DNA of 64,000 nt. It comes from Rugosibacter sp. GTDB lineage: Bacteria > Pseudomonadota > Gammaproteobacteria > Burkholderiales > Rhodocyclaceae. Numbering within the stretch: the first letter of the stretch is position 1; every line of letters begins with the position of its first letter. Shown piece by piece: positions 36,057-45,203 of this stretch. The stretch lies in the NCBI GenBank assembly GCA_030645365.1, contig JAUSMB010000058.1, positions 1-64,000 on the forward strand. Direction: 5' to 3'. The notes under the pieces were generated by a model that was not told the DNA's origin, searched no databases, and saw only the letters and a list, made by a program, of their open reading frames with translations. The translations under genes were made by a program, and so were the position numbers.

Positions 36057-36982
36057 GCGTGCTCAATCACGGTGTACCGTTAAGCGTACACCAGTTGCAC
36101 AAATCGTATGCAGAAAAACAGGTCGTCAATGGCTTAAGCTTTACCCTGCAGCGTGGCGAATGTTATGGCCTGCTTGGTCCCAACGGCGCAGGCAAAACCA
36201 CCACCTTGCGCTGTTGCCTGGGGCTTACTGCGCCGGATGCCGGCGAGATTTGGCTAGTGGGCTTTCCCGTGCCCGAACACGCGCGCGAAGCACGCATGAA
36301 AATTGGCGTCGTGCCGCAATTTGACAACCTGGATCCGGACTTTACCGCCGCTGAAAATCTGCTGGTTTATGGCCGTTACTTTGGCCTGACGGATACTGCG
36401 CTGCGCCCGAAAATTCCCGTGTTACTTGAGTTTGCCGGGCTAGGTGGCAAAGAAAACGCCAATATCCGTGAGCTGTCCGGTGGCATGAAGCGACGACTGA
36501 CGCTAGCCCGTGCACTGATCAACGATCCCGACGTACTGGTGCTAGATGAGCCCACCACGGGCCTTGACCCACAAGCGCGACACCTGATCTGGCAACGTCT
36601 GAAACAACTCCTCACCCAAGGCAAAACCATTTTGCTCACTACGCATTTCATGGACGAAGCCGAGCGGCTGTGCGACCGGCTGGCCATTATCGATAACGGC
36701 CGTTTAATCAGCGAAGGCGCGCCGCGCGAGCTGATTCGCCAGCACATTGAAGCGCAGGTGGTCGAGGTGTATGGTGAAGATGCTCCCGGCTGGGCAGCAA
36801 CCGAAGCACAGGCTTTTTCACATCGAGTGGAAGTCAGCGGCGAGACGGCCTTTTGTTATGTTGCTGAGGCCGCGCCCTTGCTCACCCATCTGGCAGCACG
36901 CCCCGCGCTGCGCACATTGCACCGGCCCGCCAGCCTGGAAGATGTTTTTCTCAAGCTCACCGGGCGTGATTTACGCGATTGA
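36053..36982 (+). CDS. NodI-like ABC transporter ATP-binding protein, permease absent
   Basis: A 309-residue ATPase of the NodI/DrrA family. Walker [18 protein letters not shown], signature [16 protein letters not shown], Walker [17 protein letters not shown] and H-loop [15 protein letters not shown] are intact, and a C-terminal extension of about 80 residues is typical. In most genomes the next gene is a NodJ-like permease. Here it is missing: 50 bases later comes an oppositely oriented DedA-like gene, with a dispersed-repeat copy between. ATG 36053 overlaps the hydrolase stop (ATGA); ATG 36044 is also possible. Confidence 0.87.
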   Translation: MSVLNHGVPLSVHQLHKSYAEKQVVNGLSFTLQRGECYGLLGPNGAGKTTTLRCCLGLTAPDAGEIWLVGFPVPEHAREARMKIGVVPQFDNLDPDFTAAENLLVYGRYFGLTDTALRPKIPVLLEFAGLGGKENANIRELSGGMKRRLTLARALINDPDVLVLDEPTTGLDPQARHLIWQRLKQLLTQGKTILLTTHFMDEAERLCDRLAIIDNGRLISEGAPRELIRQHIEAQVVEVYGEDAPGWAATEAQAFSHRVEVSGETAFCYVAEAAPLLTHLAARPALRTLHRPASLEDVFLKLTGRDLRD

Positions 36983-36993
36983 TAAAGCGTCAT

Positions 36994-37017
36994 GCCGTGT
37001 TACCCGCGCCGACTTTT
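36994..37017 (-). repeat. Dispersed 25-bp repeat, copy 7 (intergenic)
   Basis: Plus strand reads GCCGTGTTACCCGCG then CCGACTTTT. Lies in the 49-base convergent gap between the NodI-like gene and the YqaA-like gene. Confidence 0.7.
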
Positions 37018-37031
37018 GCACAAATCGCCGT

Positions 37032-37445
37032 TCAAAACAATCCAGCACCCGCGATCACCACGCCATAACGCGCCGCTTTGCCCACGGCCATCCACAATGC
37101 ACTAGGCATCCAGGGCAGCCGTAGCCAGCCCGCCGCTGCGCACAGCGCATCGCCGATCACCGGCGTCCAGGCCAGAATCAATACCGGCACACCCCAGCGT
37201 CGTACCAGCGCCAATCGATTAAGGTCTTTTGGCTCCGGCAGCGCGCGCGCCATCCAGTAAGTCGTCACGCCGCCCAGCGTATTGCCAATAGTCGCCAGCA
37301 CAAAAGCTTCAAGGGTTTGCGCGGGATGAAATTTCACAAAAGCGAGCAGCGCGAGTTCCGAGCCACCAGGCAACAACGTAGCAGAAAGAAAGGAAACAAT
37401 AAAAAGACCAGCCAAGCCAGCCTCTGACGTGAAAGAAAAATCCAT
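37032..37445 (-). CDS. YqaA family membrane protein (DedA/SNARE-associated superfamily)
   Basis: A 137-residue polytopic inner-membrane protein of the YqaA branch: TLLPGGSELALLAFV, ATIGNTLGGVTTYWMARALP and the loop LAWTPVIGDALCAAAGWLRL are typical. DedA relatives are thought to flip lipids, but the YqaA role is unknown. The start ATG 37445 lies only a few bases from the divergent ilvA reading frame. Confidence 0.85.
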   Translation of the reverse strand: MDFSFTSEAGLAGLFIVSFLSATLLPGGSELALLAFVKFHPAQTLEAFVLATIGNTLGGVTTYWMARALPEPKDLNRLALVRRWGVPVLILAWTPVIGDALCAAAGWLRLPWMPSALWMAVGKAARYGVVIAGAGLF

Positions 37446-37495
37446 GCCGCATGTTACCCTTTGTACTTTCTTACCGCCTCGCGGATGTTCCCCGC

Positions 37496-39025
37496 ATGAC
37501 TGTGCACACCATGGATTACTTGAAAAAAATTCTCAATGCCCGCGTCTATGATGTCGCGGTAGAAACTCCGCTCGAGCTGGCGGCCAATCTTTCTGCACGC
37601 AGCGCGAATCGTATTTTGTTAAAGCGCGAAGATATGCAGCCGGTATTCAGTTTCAAGCTGCGCGGCGCGTACAACAAAATCGTGCATCTCACCCCAACAC
37701 AACGCAAACGCGGCGTGATCTGTGCTTCCGCTGGCAATCACGCGCAGGGCGTCGCCTTGTCGGCACAAAAGCTCGGCATACGCGCAGTCATCGTGATGCC
37801 CACCACCACGCCGCAGATCAAGATCGACGCGGTAAAAAAGCGCGGCGGCGAAGTCGTATTGGCAGGCGACTCGTATGACGCCGCTTATGCACATGCGCTA
37901 ACGCTGGAAAAAAAACACAAGCTGACATTCGTGCACCCTTTTGACGATCCTGATGTTATCGCCGGGCAGGGTACGATCGGCATGGAGATTTTGCGCCAGC
38001 ATGCCGATCCGATTGAAGCCGTATTTTGCTGCGTCGGCGGTGGCGGGCTGATTGCCGGTGTGGCCGCTTATATCAAACGCCTGCGGCCGGAAATAAAAAT
38101 CATCGGCGTTGAAGCGATCGATGCCGATGCCATGACACGCTCACTGGCGGCTGGCAAGCGGGTGAAATTGGATACCGTCGGCCTGTTTGCCGATGGCGCT
38201 GCCGTGAAATATGTCGGCGAAGAAACCTTTCGCCTGTGCCGCGAATATGTCGATGAAATGGTCTTGGTTGATACCGATGCCATTTGCGCGGCGATCAAGG
38301 ATGTGTTTGAAGACACACGCTCGATTTTAGAGCCGGCCGGTGCCTTGGCAGTCGCAGGCGCCAAGGCCTGGGCAACCAAACATCGCGTGCAGGGCAAAAC
38401 ACTGGTGGCGGTGGCCTCCGGCGCGAACATGAATTTTGATCGCCTGCGCTTTGTTGCCGAACGCGCTGAAGTCGGCGAACAGCGCGAAGCCCTGCTCGCC
38501 GTAACACTGCCCGAGCAGCCTGGCAGCTACAAAACATTCGTCACCCTGCTCGGTGCACGCAATATCACCGAGTTCAACTATCGCTACTACAGCGCGGGCC
38601 AGGCGCATGTATTCGTCGGCATGCAAGTTGCAAATCGCAAGGAAGCCCGCAACCTGGTCACGCAGCTCAAAAAACACGGCTACCCCACACTGGACCTGAC
38701 GGACGATGAAATGGCCAAGCTGCACATCCGGCATCTGGTTGGCGGCCATGCGCCGCAAAGTGACGGCAAGCTGCACGAATTACTCTACCGTTTTGAATTT
38801 CCCGAACGCCCCGGCGCGCTGATGAATTTCTTGAACAAGATGAGCGCGGACTGGAATATCAGCCTGTTCCATTACCGCAACCATGGTGCCGACACCGGCC
38901 GTGTGCTGGTCGGCATGCAGGTGCCCCCGCAGGATATGAAAGCCTTTGGCGTGTTTCTGAAAAACCTTGGCTATCAGTACTGCGACGAGACAAAAAATCC
39001 TGCGTATCAACTGTTTCTGGGATAA
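37496..39025 (+). CDS. ilvA: Threonine ammonia-lyase, biosynthetic
   Basis: A 509-residue PLP enzyme deaminating threonine to 2-oxobutanoate, the first step to isoleucine. PLP lysine in FSFKLRGAYNKIVHL, phosphate loop CVGGGGLIAG and SAGNHAQGVALSAQ are present. Two C-terminal ACT-like regulatory domains (about 330-410 and 425-505; EQPGSYKTFVTLLGARNITEF and ERPGALMNFLNKM) are the isoleucine/valine allosteric site. In-frame starts exist at 37451, 37496 and 37511; 37496 is chosen because the sequence before is not conserved and the divergent neighbour reads there. Confidence 0.94.
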   Translation: MTVHTMDYLKKILNARVYDVAVETPLELAANLSARSANRILLKREDMQPVFSFKLRGAYNKIVHLTPTQRKRGVICASAGNHAQGVALSAQKLGIRAVIVMPTTTPQIKIDAVKKRGGEVVLAGDSYDAAYAHALTLEKKHKLTFVHPFDDPDVIAGQGTIGMEILRQHADPIEAVFCCVGGGGLIAGVAAYIKRLRPEIKIIGVEAIDADAMTRSLAAGKRVKLDTVGLFADGAAVKYVGEETFRLCREYVDEMVLVDTDAICAAIKDVFEDTRSILEPAGALAVAGAKAWATKHRVQGKTLVAVASGANMNFDRLRFVAERAEVGEQREALLAVTLPEQPGSYKTFVTLLGARNITEFNYRYYSAGQAHVFVGMQVANRKEARNLVTQLKKHGYPTLDLTDDEMAKLHIRHLVGGHAPQSDGKLHELLYRFEFPERPGALMNFLNKMSADWNISLFHYRNHGADTGRVLVGMQVPPQDMKAFGVFLKNLGYQYCDETKNPAYQLFLG

Positions 39026-39043
39026 GCAGTGAATGGACGTTGC

Positions 39044-40225
39044 ATGAATTTTGATTTCGACGCGCCGGTTGAGCGCACGGGCACGGATTCGGAGAAATGG
39101 GCAAAGTACGCTGGCCGCGACATCCTGCCACTGTGGGTAGCCGACATGGATTTCGCCGCGCCGCCCGCAGTGATTACCGCCTTGCATGCACGCGTGGCGC
39201 ACGGCGTATTCGGTTACAACCAACCCACTGCGCAGCAAACTGAAACCGTGGTGAATTATCTGGCGCGCCAATTCGCCTGGGCTATTGCGCCCGAATGGAT
39301 CGTCTGGCTGCCAGGGCTGGTTTCTGCGCTCAATGTGGTTTGCCGTGCCATCGGCGAAAAAGATGATGCCGTGTTTACGGCAACACCGATTTATCCGCCC
39401 TTTCTCTCCGCGCCAAAATACGCAGAACGGCGCCTGATCAGTGTGCCACTCGTGCAAGGCCGACGCCGCTGGGAATGGGATTTCGACGCGGTGGATGCCG
39501 CACTAGAAAGCGCGTCAACATTTGAATCCGTTTCTGGAAAACTTTTTCTGCTCTGCCATCCGCACAACCCGACCGGCCGTGCATGGCAGATTGATGAGCT
39601 GACACAACTTGCGCGGCTGGCTGAAAAACATGATCTTGTCATCTGCTCGGACGAAATTCACAACGGATTGATCCTCTCGCCACCCGCATCGCCGTCTCAC
39701 CAGCACCGAGTTTTTGCAACACTCGGCGACGACATCGCGGCGCGCACCATTACGTTGATGGCGCCATCGAAAACCTTCAACATCCCCGGATTGGGCTGCG
39801 CCTTTGCCGTGATTTCCGATGCCACCTTGCGGCGCAAATTCACCACCGCCATGCGCGGCATCGTGCCGCATGCCAACGCCTTGGGCATGGCCGCCACTGA
39901 AGCCGCATATCGTGCCTGCGACGACTGGCAAGCTGCACTGCTGGATTATCTGCGCGGCAATGCACGTGCTGCTGAAAATGCCGTCGCCAAAATCTCCGGA
40001 CTTGCCATGCATCCGGTTGAAGCCACTTATCTGGCGTGGATCGATGCACGTGAATTTGCGCAACAACGCGGCATAGCCAACCCCGCGCAGTATTTTGAAG
40101 CTCACGGCCTAGGTCTTTCCGATGGTGCAGCCTTCGGCGCACCCGGCTTCGTGCGCCTAAATTTCGGCACTCGCCGCACGCTGCTTGATGAAGCATTACA
40201 ACGGCTGAACGCCGCCTGTCGCTAA
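39044..40225 (+). CDS. PatB/MalY family PLP-dependent lyase (probable cystathionine beta-lyase)
   Basis: A 393-residue fold-type I PLP enzyme. Start MNFDFDAPVERTGTDSEKW is typical, with ILPLWVADMDFAAP, LCHPHNPTGRAW, the Asp in VICSDEIHNGLIL and the Schiff-base Lys in MAPSKTFNIPGLGCAF. It probably cleaves C-S bonds in cystathionine or cysteine. The block between ILSPP and FATLGDD is a few residues longer than usual and contains a degenerate dispersed-repeat copy (SHQHRVF). A GTG at 39029 is also in frame. It follows ilvA closely. Confidence 0.88.
   Translation: MNFDFDAPVERTGTDSEKWAKYAGRDILPLWVADMDFAAPPAVITALHARVAHGVFGYNQPTAQQTETVVNYLARQFAWAIAPEWIVWLPGLVSALNVVCRAIGEKDDAVFTATPIYPPFLSAPKYAERRLISVPLVQGRRRWEWDFDAVDAALESASTFESVSGKLFLLCHPHNPTGRAWQIDELTQLARLAEKHDLVICSDEIHNGLILSPPASPSHQHRVFATLGDDIAARTITLMAPSKTFNIPGLGCAFAVISDATLRRKFTTAMRGIVPHANALGMAATEAAYRACDDWQAALLDYLRGNARAAENAVAKISGLAMHPVEATYLAWIDAREFAQQRGIANPAQYFEAHGLGLSDGAAFGAPGFVRLNFGTRRTLLDEALQRLNAACR
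39690..39715 (-). repeat. Dispersed 25-bp repeat, copy 8 (degenerate, in PatB/MalY gene)
   Basis: Plus strand reads CGCCGTCTCACCAGCA then CCGAGTTTTT, three differences from the consensus. Read as SHQHRVF. Confidence 0.6.
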
Positions 40226-40232
40226 TGTCGCG

Positions 40233-40886
40233 CTAACGTACAAAAAATTCCATGCTCCCCGCTTCAGTAATGATCACGTCCAGCGGCACATCATGCGCTT
40301 GCGGCAAGATGCTGGGCACGCGGGCCAGTTCAAAGCCCACACCGATAGCCAGCGGGCGCGGAATCTGCGTTGCCAGGGTGCGATCAAAATAACCACCGCC
40401 GTAACCCAGCCGATAACCTGCGCCATCAAAAGCGACCAGGGGTAGCAGCACAATGCTGGGCGCCCGTTGTTCGCCCGCTGTGGGAATGGGGATACCGTAA
40501 CGGTCACAGCTCATCGGCGTTGTCGGCGTCCACGCGCGAAAAATCATCGGGGTATCGAGCGCAATCACTATCGGCATGGCTGCGCGCCAGATACACTGCG
40601 GGGTTGGTTGTGCACCATGTTGCAAATTACGCTGAATCAAGCGACTGATCAGTGGGCCAGCATCGAATTCGTTTCTGGTCGGCGCACAGAAAGCCAGCGT
40701 ATTCTCAGGCTGCATGGCGGATATCTTGAGCAGAAAAAGTTCAAGATTCGCTTCGAGTCGCGCCGAAAGTTCAGCGTGTGTAGTGTGCTCAAGCGCCATG
40801 CGGGCGGCGAGTTTTTCACGACGCAATGCAGCGCGAAAAGTGGAAGAATCGGCAGTATCGGCGGCGGGCGTTAAATCGTGGGGCAT
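40233..40886 (-). CDS. ygfA: 5-formyltetrahydrofolate cyclo-ligase
   Basis: A 217-residue enzyme that returns 5-formyl-THF to 5,10-methenyl-THF using ATP. Markers: an N-terminal basic block LRREKLAARMAL, YGIPIPTAGEQ, and the phosphate-binding motif FDGAGYRLGYGGGYFDRTLA. It converges with the PLP lyase and is divergent from slt with only 14 bases between coding frames, so the promoters must overlap neighbouring genes. I looked for 6S RNA, which often sits upstream of this gene, but there is no room for it. Confidence 0.92.
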   Translation of the reverse strand: MPHDLTPAADTADSSTFRAALRREKLAARMALEHTTHAELSARLEANLELFLLKISAMQPENTLAFCAPTRNEFDAGPLISRLIQRNLQHGAQPTPQCIWRAAMPIVIALDTPMIFRAWTPTTPMSCDRYGIPIPTAGEQRAPSIVLLPLVAFDGAGYRLGYGGGYFDRTLATQIPRPLAIGVGFELARVPSILPQAHDVPLDVIITEAGSMEFFVR

Positions 40887-40900
40887 GTTAAGGTAAATGT

Positions 40901-42967
40901 ATGTATACGAATCACGAATTGAATGATGGCATGAAACGATCAGCAGGCAAACAACCCAACATACAGCGCCCTACTTTGTTCATGGCGAAATTATGCCTGG
41001 GGCTGTGTTTTTGGCTGTGCTTCGGGCTGTCCCTCGGACTCTCCCTTAGTAGCACGGCAAGTGCAGCGCCTGCGGTTTCTGCCACACACGATACGGCATT
41101 TATTGCAGCACGCGAGGCAACGCGAACGGGAAATGGCCTTCGTCTGGGGCAAGCCGTGGCGGCATTGCCTGTCGATTATGTGTTGCGTCCCTGGGCGGAC
41201 TACTGGCAGCTGCGACAACAGCTGGCTGCAAATGCAGAGTCAGGGGCAGATACTGTAGATAGCAGAGGCATCATTTCTTTTTTGCAGACGCATGAAGGCA
41301 GTTATCTTGCTGAAAAACTGCGCACTGACTGGCTATATTTTCTAGGCAAAAAATCTGACTGGGTAGGCTTTGCGCGTGAATTTCCTTTACTCTCCGGACC
41401 GGATACCACATTGGATTGTTATGCTGCGCAAGCTGCAGGCACGCCGCAAAGGGTTCGCCCACTCTGGCTCTCGACGCAAGAGATTCCCTCTGCCTGTATG
41501 CCGCTGGTAGATCAACTGGCAGCGACGGGGGATTTAACAACAGAAGAAATCTGGCAACGCGTGCGGCGTACGCTGGCTTTGGGAAAAGTCGGCGCTGGCA
41601 AGACGGCGGCAGCGTATCTGCCGTCTGAACAAAATTTTGAACGCGGCAGCCTAGAAGCGATTGCGGCCGATCCGAATCGTTACTTCAAGCGCCTATCGCC
41701 CTCGTTTGCCGCCACACGCCGTGGACGCGAAATGGCTTTGTTTGCAGTGCAAACGCTAGCACGCAGCGATGTGATGGCTGCTGCTATCCAGTTACGCAGC
41801 ATCGAACAAAAATTGCCCGCCGCAGAGGCTCATTATGCGTGGGGGAAGCTGGCACGGTTAGCTGCCGGAAAGCACCTCCCTGAGGCATTGACTTGGTATG
41901 ACCTGGCGGCAGAAACGCCGCTTGATGAAGATCAAATGGCTTGGCATGTGCGTGCCGCCTTGCGTGCCCACGATTGGGCGCGCGTGCAGCGGGTGATTGC
42001 CGCCATGCCTGCTGAATTCGCCCAGCGACCAGAATGGATTTACTGGCAAGCGCGTGCGCTAACAACACGGCATCAGGTAGAACAAGCCAATGCCTTGTTC
42101 TTGCGTATCGCCGGGCAACCCACTTTTTACGGCCAATTGGCGGCTGAAGATCTAGGGTGGACTACTCGCTTGCCCTTGCAAGCACCCCTGCCGTCGCCCG
42201 AAGAAATCGCCGCTGCAGAAAACAACCCCGGATTGCAACGTGCGCTGGAATTATTTCGCCTCGATATGCGAATTGAAGGCGTGCGTGAATGGAACTGGAG
42301 TTTGCGTGGCATGAATGATCGCGCGCTGCTGGCCACCGCCCATCTGGCGCGGCGTCATGCCGTGTGGGACAGAGCCATATCCAGCGCAGATCGCACGCAG
42401 GATATGCATGATTTCAGTTCGCGCTATCTTGCGCCTTATTATGATCAAGTCACGGCTGAAACCACAGCGCAGAACGTTGATACGGCGTGGGTTTACGGCT
42501 TGATACGGCAAGAATCGCGCTTTGTAACGCAGGCTAATTCAGCAGTGGGTGCCAAAGGGCTGATGCAGGTCATGCCTGCCACAGCCCAGTGGGTTGCAAA
42601 AAAAATCAAGCTCGCGAACTTTCATCCACAGCACATAACCGACATAGAAACCAATGTGCAATTGGGCGTAAGCTATTTGAAATTGGTGCTCGAGTCTCTC
42701 GACAGATTACCCGTGCTCGCCTCAGCCGCTTATAACGCGGGCCCAAATCGTGCCCGCCGGTGGCGCGGCGCTCAACCCCTGGAAGGCGCGATTTATGCCG
42801 AAACCATTCCGTTTACGGAAACCCGTGACTACGTGAAAAAAGTCATGAGCAATACAATGTATTACCACCTGCTGTTCAACAGCACACCCCAATCCCTCAA
42901 GGCTCGCCTTGGCATCGTGCAACCTGCAGGTGTTGCCATGGATGCCGCAGTAGAAAATTTACCGTGA
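40901..42967 (+). CDS. slt: Soluble lytic murein transglycosylase
   Basis: A 688-residue periplasmic Slt70-like enzyme cleaving the MurNAc-GlcNAc bond with 1,6-anhydro product formation. A long N-terminus (an ATG at 40901 with AAGG) leads into an unusually repetitive signal segment of GLCFWLCFGLSLGLSLSS type. The superhelical U/L domains follow, then the catalytic domain with the Glu in YGLIRQESRFVTQANS, and GAKGLMQVMPATAQWV, ASAAYNAGPNRARRW. A dispersed-repeat copy encodes KVGAGKTAA in the helical part. The stop overlaps the start of the next gene (GTGA). Confidence 0.93.
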   Translation: MYTNHELNDGMKRSAGKQPNIQRPTLFMAKLCLGLCFWLCFGLSLGLSLSSTASAAPAVSATHDTAFIAAREATRTGNGLRLGQAVAALPVDYVLRPWADYWQLRQQLAANAESGADTVDSRGIISFLQTHEGSYLAEKLRTDWLYFLGKKSDWVGFAREFPLLSGPDTTLDCYAAQAAGTPQRVRPLWLSTQEIPSACMPLVDQLAATGDLTTEEIWQRVRRTLALGKVGAGKTAAAYLPSEQNFERGSLEAIAADPNRYFKRLSPSFAATRRGREMALFAVQTLARSDVMAAAIQLRSIEQKLPAAEAHYAWGKLARLAAGKHLPEALTWYDLAAETPLDEDQMAWHVRAALRAHDWARVQRVIAAMPAEFAQRPEWIYWQARALTTRHQVEQANALFLRIAGQPTFYGQLAAEDLGWTTRLPLQAPLPSPEEIAAAENNPGLQRALELFRLDMRIEGVREWNWSLRGMNDRALLATAHLARRHAVWDRAISSADRTQDMHDFSSRYLAPYYDQVTAETTAQNVDTAWVYGLIRQESRFVTQANSAVGAKGLMQVMPATAQWVAKKIKLANFHPQHITDIETNVQLGVSYLKLVLESLDRLPVLASAAYNAGPNRARRWRGAQPLEGAIYAETIPFTETRDYVKKVMSNTMYYHLLFNSTPQSLKARLGIVQPAGVAMDAAVENLP
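41583..41608 (+). repeat. Dispersed 25-bp repeat, copy 9 (in slt, sense)
   Basis: GAAAAGTCGGCG then CTGGCAAGACGGCG. Read as GKVGAGKTA. Confidence 0.75.
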
Positions 42968-43872
42968 AAAATATTCTGCTCGTTGGCGGCACGGGTTTTG
43001 TTGGTCGCGCGCTTTTGTCGAAACTAAGCCACGGCAATGCCCTGCGCATCACCGTACCAACGCGCCGCCGTGAGCGCGCCAAGGCGCTGACCGTGCTGCC
43101 TGCCGTTCAAGTCATTGAGGCAGACGTCCATGATCCCGTTGTCCTTGCAAAACTCATGTCAGGCCAGGATGCCATCATTAATCTGGTGGGCGTGTTGCAT
43201 AGCACCGAGGGGACTTCTTATGGTGCAGAGTTTGCGCGGGCGCATGTCGAGCTGCCGCAAAAAATTGTTGCTGCAGCTCGGCTAGCAGGTATCCGCCGCG
43301 TGCTGCATGTCTCTGCGCTCCAAGCAAGTCTTGACGCGCCTTCTGCTTATTTGCGCTCAAAAGCGGCTGGTGAAGCCGTCGTGCGGGCCTCTGGCATGGA
43401 GTGGACGATTTTTCGCCCGTCCGTGATTTTTGGTGAGGGTGATGCTTTCCTGACGCTCTTTGCGCGACTGGCGAAAATCGTGCCGTTTTTCCCGTTGGCT
43501 TCGGCGCATGCACGATTTCAGCCAATCTGGATCCAGGATGTCACAGCGACAATTGCGGAAAGCTTGCAGCGTGCAGACAGTATCGGTCAGATTTATGAGC
43601 TGTGCGGCCCGCAACAATACACCTTGGCCGAGCTGGTACGTTATGCCAGCCTCACGGCAGGGCATCCACGCCGGGTGTTGCCTTTGCCCGACTGGCTGGC
43701 CTGGCTTCAAGCACGCGTAATGGAATGGCTGCCCAACCCGCCACTGACACGCGACAACCTGCGTTCCATGCAAGTGGACAGTGTCTGCGCAGACAATACA
43801 GGTTTACCTTTCCAGCGAATAGCAACGCCGCTGGAAGCCGTTGCGGCGCGTTATTTAGGACAGTCCGGATGA
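42964..43872 (+). CDS. NDUFA9-like NAD-dependent epimerase/dehydratase family protein
   Basis: A 302-residue atypical SDR. The cofactor motif VGGTGFVGRALLSKLS opens the protein; ALQASLDAPSAYLRSKAAGE resembles the YxxxK active site, and RPSVIFGEGDAFL is typical of the complex I NDUFA9-like group. In betaproteobacteria this gene is commonly beside cca and the lytic transglycosylase, as here. Function unknown. The GTG start overlaps the slt stop, and the stop overlaps the cca ATG. Confidence 0.87.
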   Translation: MKNILLVGGTGFVGRALLSKLSHGNALRITVPTRRRERAKALTVLPAVQVIEADVHDPVVLAKLMSGQDAIINLVGVLHSTEGTSYGAEFARAHVELPQKIVAAARLAGIRRVLHVSALQASLDAPSAYLRSKAAGEAVVRASGMEWTIFRPSVIFGEGDAFLTLFARLAKIVPFFPLASAHARFQPIWIQDVTATIAESLQRADSIGQIYELCGPQQYTLAELVRYASLTAGHPRRVLPLPDWLAWLQARVMEWLPNPPLTRDNLRSMQVDSVCADNTGLPFQRIATPLEAVAARYLGQSG

Positions 43873-45182
43873 TGAAAATTTATGCCGTTGGTGGCGCGGT
43901 GCGTGACGAGCTTTTAGATCTGCCTGTAAAAGATCGCGACTGGGTGGTGGTGGGCACAACCCCCGAGGCCATGCAGGCGCAAGGTTTTGTGCCGGTGGGG
44001 CGCGATTTCCCCGTGTTCCTTCACCCCAAGACACACGAAGAATATGCGCTCGCCCGCACCGAGCGTAAAACTGCGCCGGGCTATACCGGATTTATCTTTC
44101 ATGCGGATTCCGCAGTGACGCTGGAAGAAGATTTACGTCGCCGTGATTTAAGCATCAACGCCATGGCCCAAGCCGAAGACGGCACGCTGATCGACCCTTA
44201 CGGCGGCCGCGCCGATCTGGCCGCGAAAATCTTGCGCCATGTCTCGCCTGCCTTCGCCGAAGACCCGGTGCGCATCCTTCGCGTAGCGCGTTTTGCCGCG
44301 CGCTTTAGTGACTTCACGCTGGCAGAGGAAACCCTCACGCTCATGCAACAGATGGTGGCAAATGGCGAAATCGATGCACTCGTGCCCGAGCGTGTCTGGC
44401 AAGAACTTGCCCGCGGGTTGATGGAAGCCTCGCCCTCGCGCATGTTCGCGGTGCTCGACGCCTGTGGTGCCTTGAACAAATTGCTACCCGAACTTGCCGC
44501 GCTAAAAGGTGTGCCGCAACGAGCAGATTTTCACCCCGAAATCGATACTTTCGTGCATGTGATGATGGTCATTGAGGTAGCGGCGCACCTTGCTGCACCG
44601 CTGCCCGCGCGATTTGCTGCGCTCACGCATGATCTCGGCAAAGGGCTGACGCCGGCCGATGTATTACCGCGACACCCCGGGCATGAGCAAAAAAGCGTTG
44701 CGCTGCTCGTCCCGTTGTGTGATCGCCTGCGCATACCCAGCGACTGCCGCGACGTGGCACGGCTGGTCGCCCGCCATCATGGCAACATCCACCGTGTGGA
44801 TGAGCTGCGGCCGGCCACGCGGCTGGAGTTGCTGGAAGCTTGCGATGCGCTGCGTCGGCCGGAACGCTTTCTGCAGATTTTGCTGGCTTGCGAAGCCGAC
44901 TATCGCGGCCGCCTCGGCTGGGAAGCACGTGCCTATCCGCAGGCAGCGGCTTGGCAGGCAGCGCTGGCGGCCGTGCGCGCTGTTGATGCGGGGGCCATCG
45001 CGCGTGAGGTGATGCAGCATGCGGAAAAAGTCGGCGCTGGTGATACGGCGACGATAAAAAATTCTGCCGAAAAAACGCGTGGAGAAATGCCTTTCGCTTC
45101 ACCTTCTTCACGCCTCGCGCCGATCATTGCTTCCCGTGTGCGTTCAGCGCGACTAGACGCCATCAGAAAAATCAATCCTTAG
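43869..45182 (+). CDS. cca: Multifunctional CCA-adding tRNA nucleotidyltransferase
   Basis: A 437-residue enzyme that adds or repairs the tRNA 3' CCA. Start ATG 43869 (MMKIYAVGGAVRDELLD) overlaps the previous stop; the open frame runs further upstream only inside the neighbour gene. Catalytic DxD in KDRDWVVVG, the RRD motif in DLRRRDLSINAMA, and EDPVRILRVARFAARF are clear. An HD phosphohydrolase domain is present (THDLGKGL, RHHGNIH). After about residue 385 there is a C-terminal extension with a perfect dispersed-repeat copy (EKVGAGDTA) and a Ser/Lys-rich stretch before the usual arginine-rich end. Confidence 0.95.
   Translation: MMKIYAVGGAVRDELLDLPVKDRDWVVVGTTPEAMQAQGFVPVGRDFPVFLHPKTHEEYALARTERKTAPGYTGFIFHADSAVTLEEDLRRRDLSINAMAQAEDGTLIDPYGGRADLAAKILRHVSPAFAEDPVRILRVARFAARFSDFTLAEETLTLMQQMVANGEIDALVPERVWQELARGLMEASPSRMFAVLDACGALNKLLPELAALKGVPQRADFHPEIDTFVHVMMVIEVAAHLAAPLPARFAALTHDLGKGLTPADVLPRHPGHEQKSVALLVPLCDRLRIPSDCRDVARLVARHHGNIHRVDELRPATRLELLEACDALRRPERFLQILLACEADYRGRLGWEARAYPQAAAWQAALAAVRAVDAGAIAREVMQHAEKVGAGDTATIKNSAEKTRGEMPFASPSSRLAPIIASRVRSARLDAIRKINP
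45025..45050 (+). repeat. Dispersed 25-bp repeat, copy 10 (in cca, sense; exact consensus)
   Basis: AAAAAGTCGGCG then CTGGTGATACGGCG. Read as EKVGAGDTA in the C-terminal extension of Cca. Taken as the reference copy. Confidence 0.85.
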
Positions 45183-45203
45183 ATAATCGTAGCGCAAAGA
45201 AAA

